Source of the DNA: Lates calcarifer
Lineage: Eukaryota > Chordata > Actinopteri > Centropomidae
Direction: 5' to 3'
NCBI RefSeq assembly: GCF_001640805.2
Contig: NC_066847.1
Location: 25,969,504-26,033,503 of the forward strand
Length of the DNA stretch: 64,000 nucleotides
Each line of letters starts with the position of its first letter. Position 1 is the first letter of the stretch. Positions 63,731 to 64,000 of this stretch are shown here, piece after piece. The translations under genes were made by a program, and so were the position numbers. The notes under the pieces are model-generated. The model was given only the letters and a program-made list of their open reading frames with translations, was not told where the DNA came from and searched no databases.

Positions 63731-64000
63731 GTAAAATGAAAGAAATGCATGTTTTTCTTCTCTCTCTTCTTCCTTGAGATTGTGTTGGTCTTGATTCATC
63801 TCCTCTAGCTCGATTCTTCATCTCCCTTTTCCCTCCATATGGGCCGCTTCATTGCCCTTCATCCTTCAACCTTTTGCCTTTGTAAAACTGCACTCAGGTT
63901 CACATCTCTCTGCGCCTCCTCCCCTTCTTATCACACATGAAATGGAATTATGAATAACTAATATTTTTATCTCTCCTTCGTCTCTCTGCTCACCTTTCTT
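63731..64000 (+). other. Start of the trio intron after exon P
   Basis: It begins with donor gtaaaa; pyrimidine-rich intron sequence runs to the window edge with no exon. Confidence 0.88.

Overview
The window is nuclear DNA of a ray-finned (teleost) fish. Small exons sit in long introns with GT/AG borders. Microsatellites are abundant: (CA)n, (CT)n, (AAT)n and (AT)n. Several dispersed repeats are of kinds familiar from fish genomes, and conserved vertebrate proteins appear only as spliced exons. No bacterial-style operons, rRNA, tRNA or CRISPR arrays were seen.

The host gene is trio, on the + strand, encoding the triple-functional-domain Rho guanine-nucleotide exchange factor. Sixteen consecutive internal exons (22931-63730) join in phase into 2780 nt, about 926 residues. 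They encode the N-terminal SEC14 (CRAL-TRIO) domain (exons A-D) followed by the spectrin-repeat region (exons E-P). The usual first exon is not in the window, and the rest of the spectrin repeats and the DH-PH, SH3 and kinase modules lie beyond position 64000. Trio is preferred over its paralogue kalirin because the segments in exons F, N and O read as trio.

Layout. 1-22930 is upstream intron with microsatellites, a nested pair of short DNA transposons (9211-9797), an old hAT-type repeat (about 15272-15475) and a candidate alternative first exon (10295-10397). 22931-28953 holds exons A-F. 28954-50223 is a 21 kb intron with two notable features. One is a complete antisense five-exon gene (32887 down to 31259) for a 239-residue type II membrane protein of the teleost CD209/C-type-lectin type with a curtailed lectin domain. 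The other is a 14 kb tandem array (34001-48150) of six units of a non-autonomous repeat, arranged as two triplets of about 7.6 kb; one unit carries a broken Tc1 transposase fragment. 50224-63730 holds exons G-P, whose introns contain simple repeats and two fish-type dispersed repeats.

The sites most worth a second look are the nested antisense receptor gene with tyrosine signalling motifs, the higher-order repeat array, the Tc1 fold-back junction, and the candidate alternative trio promoter and first exon.
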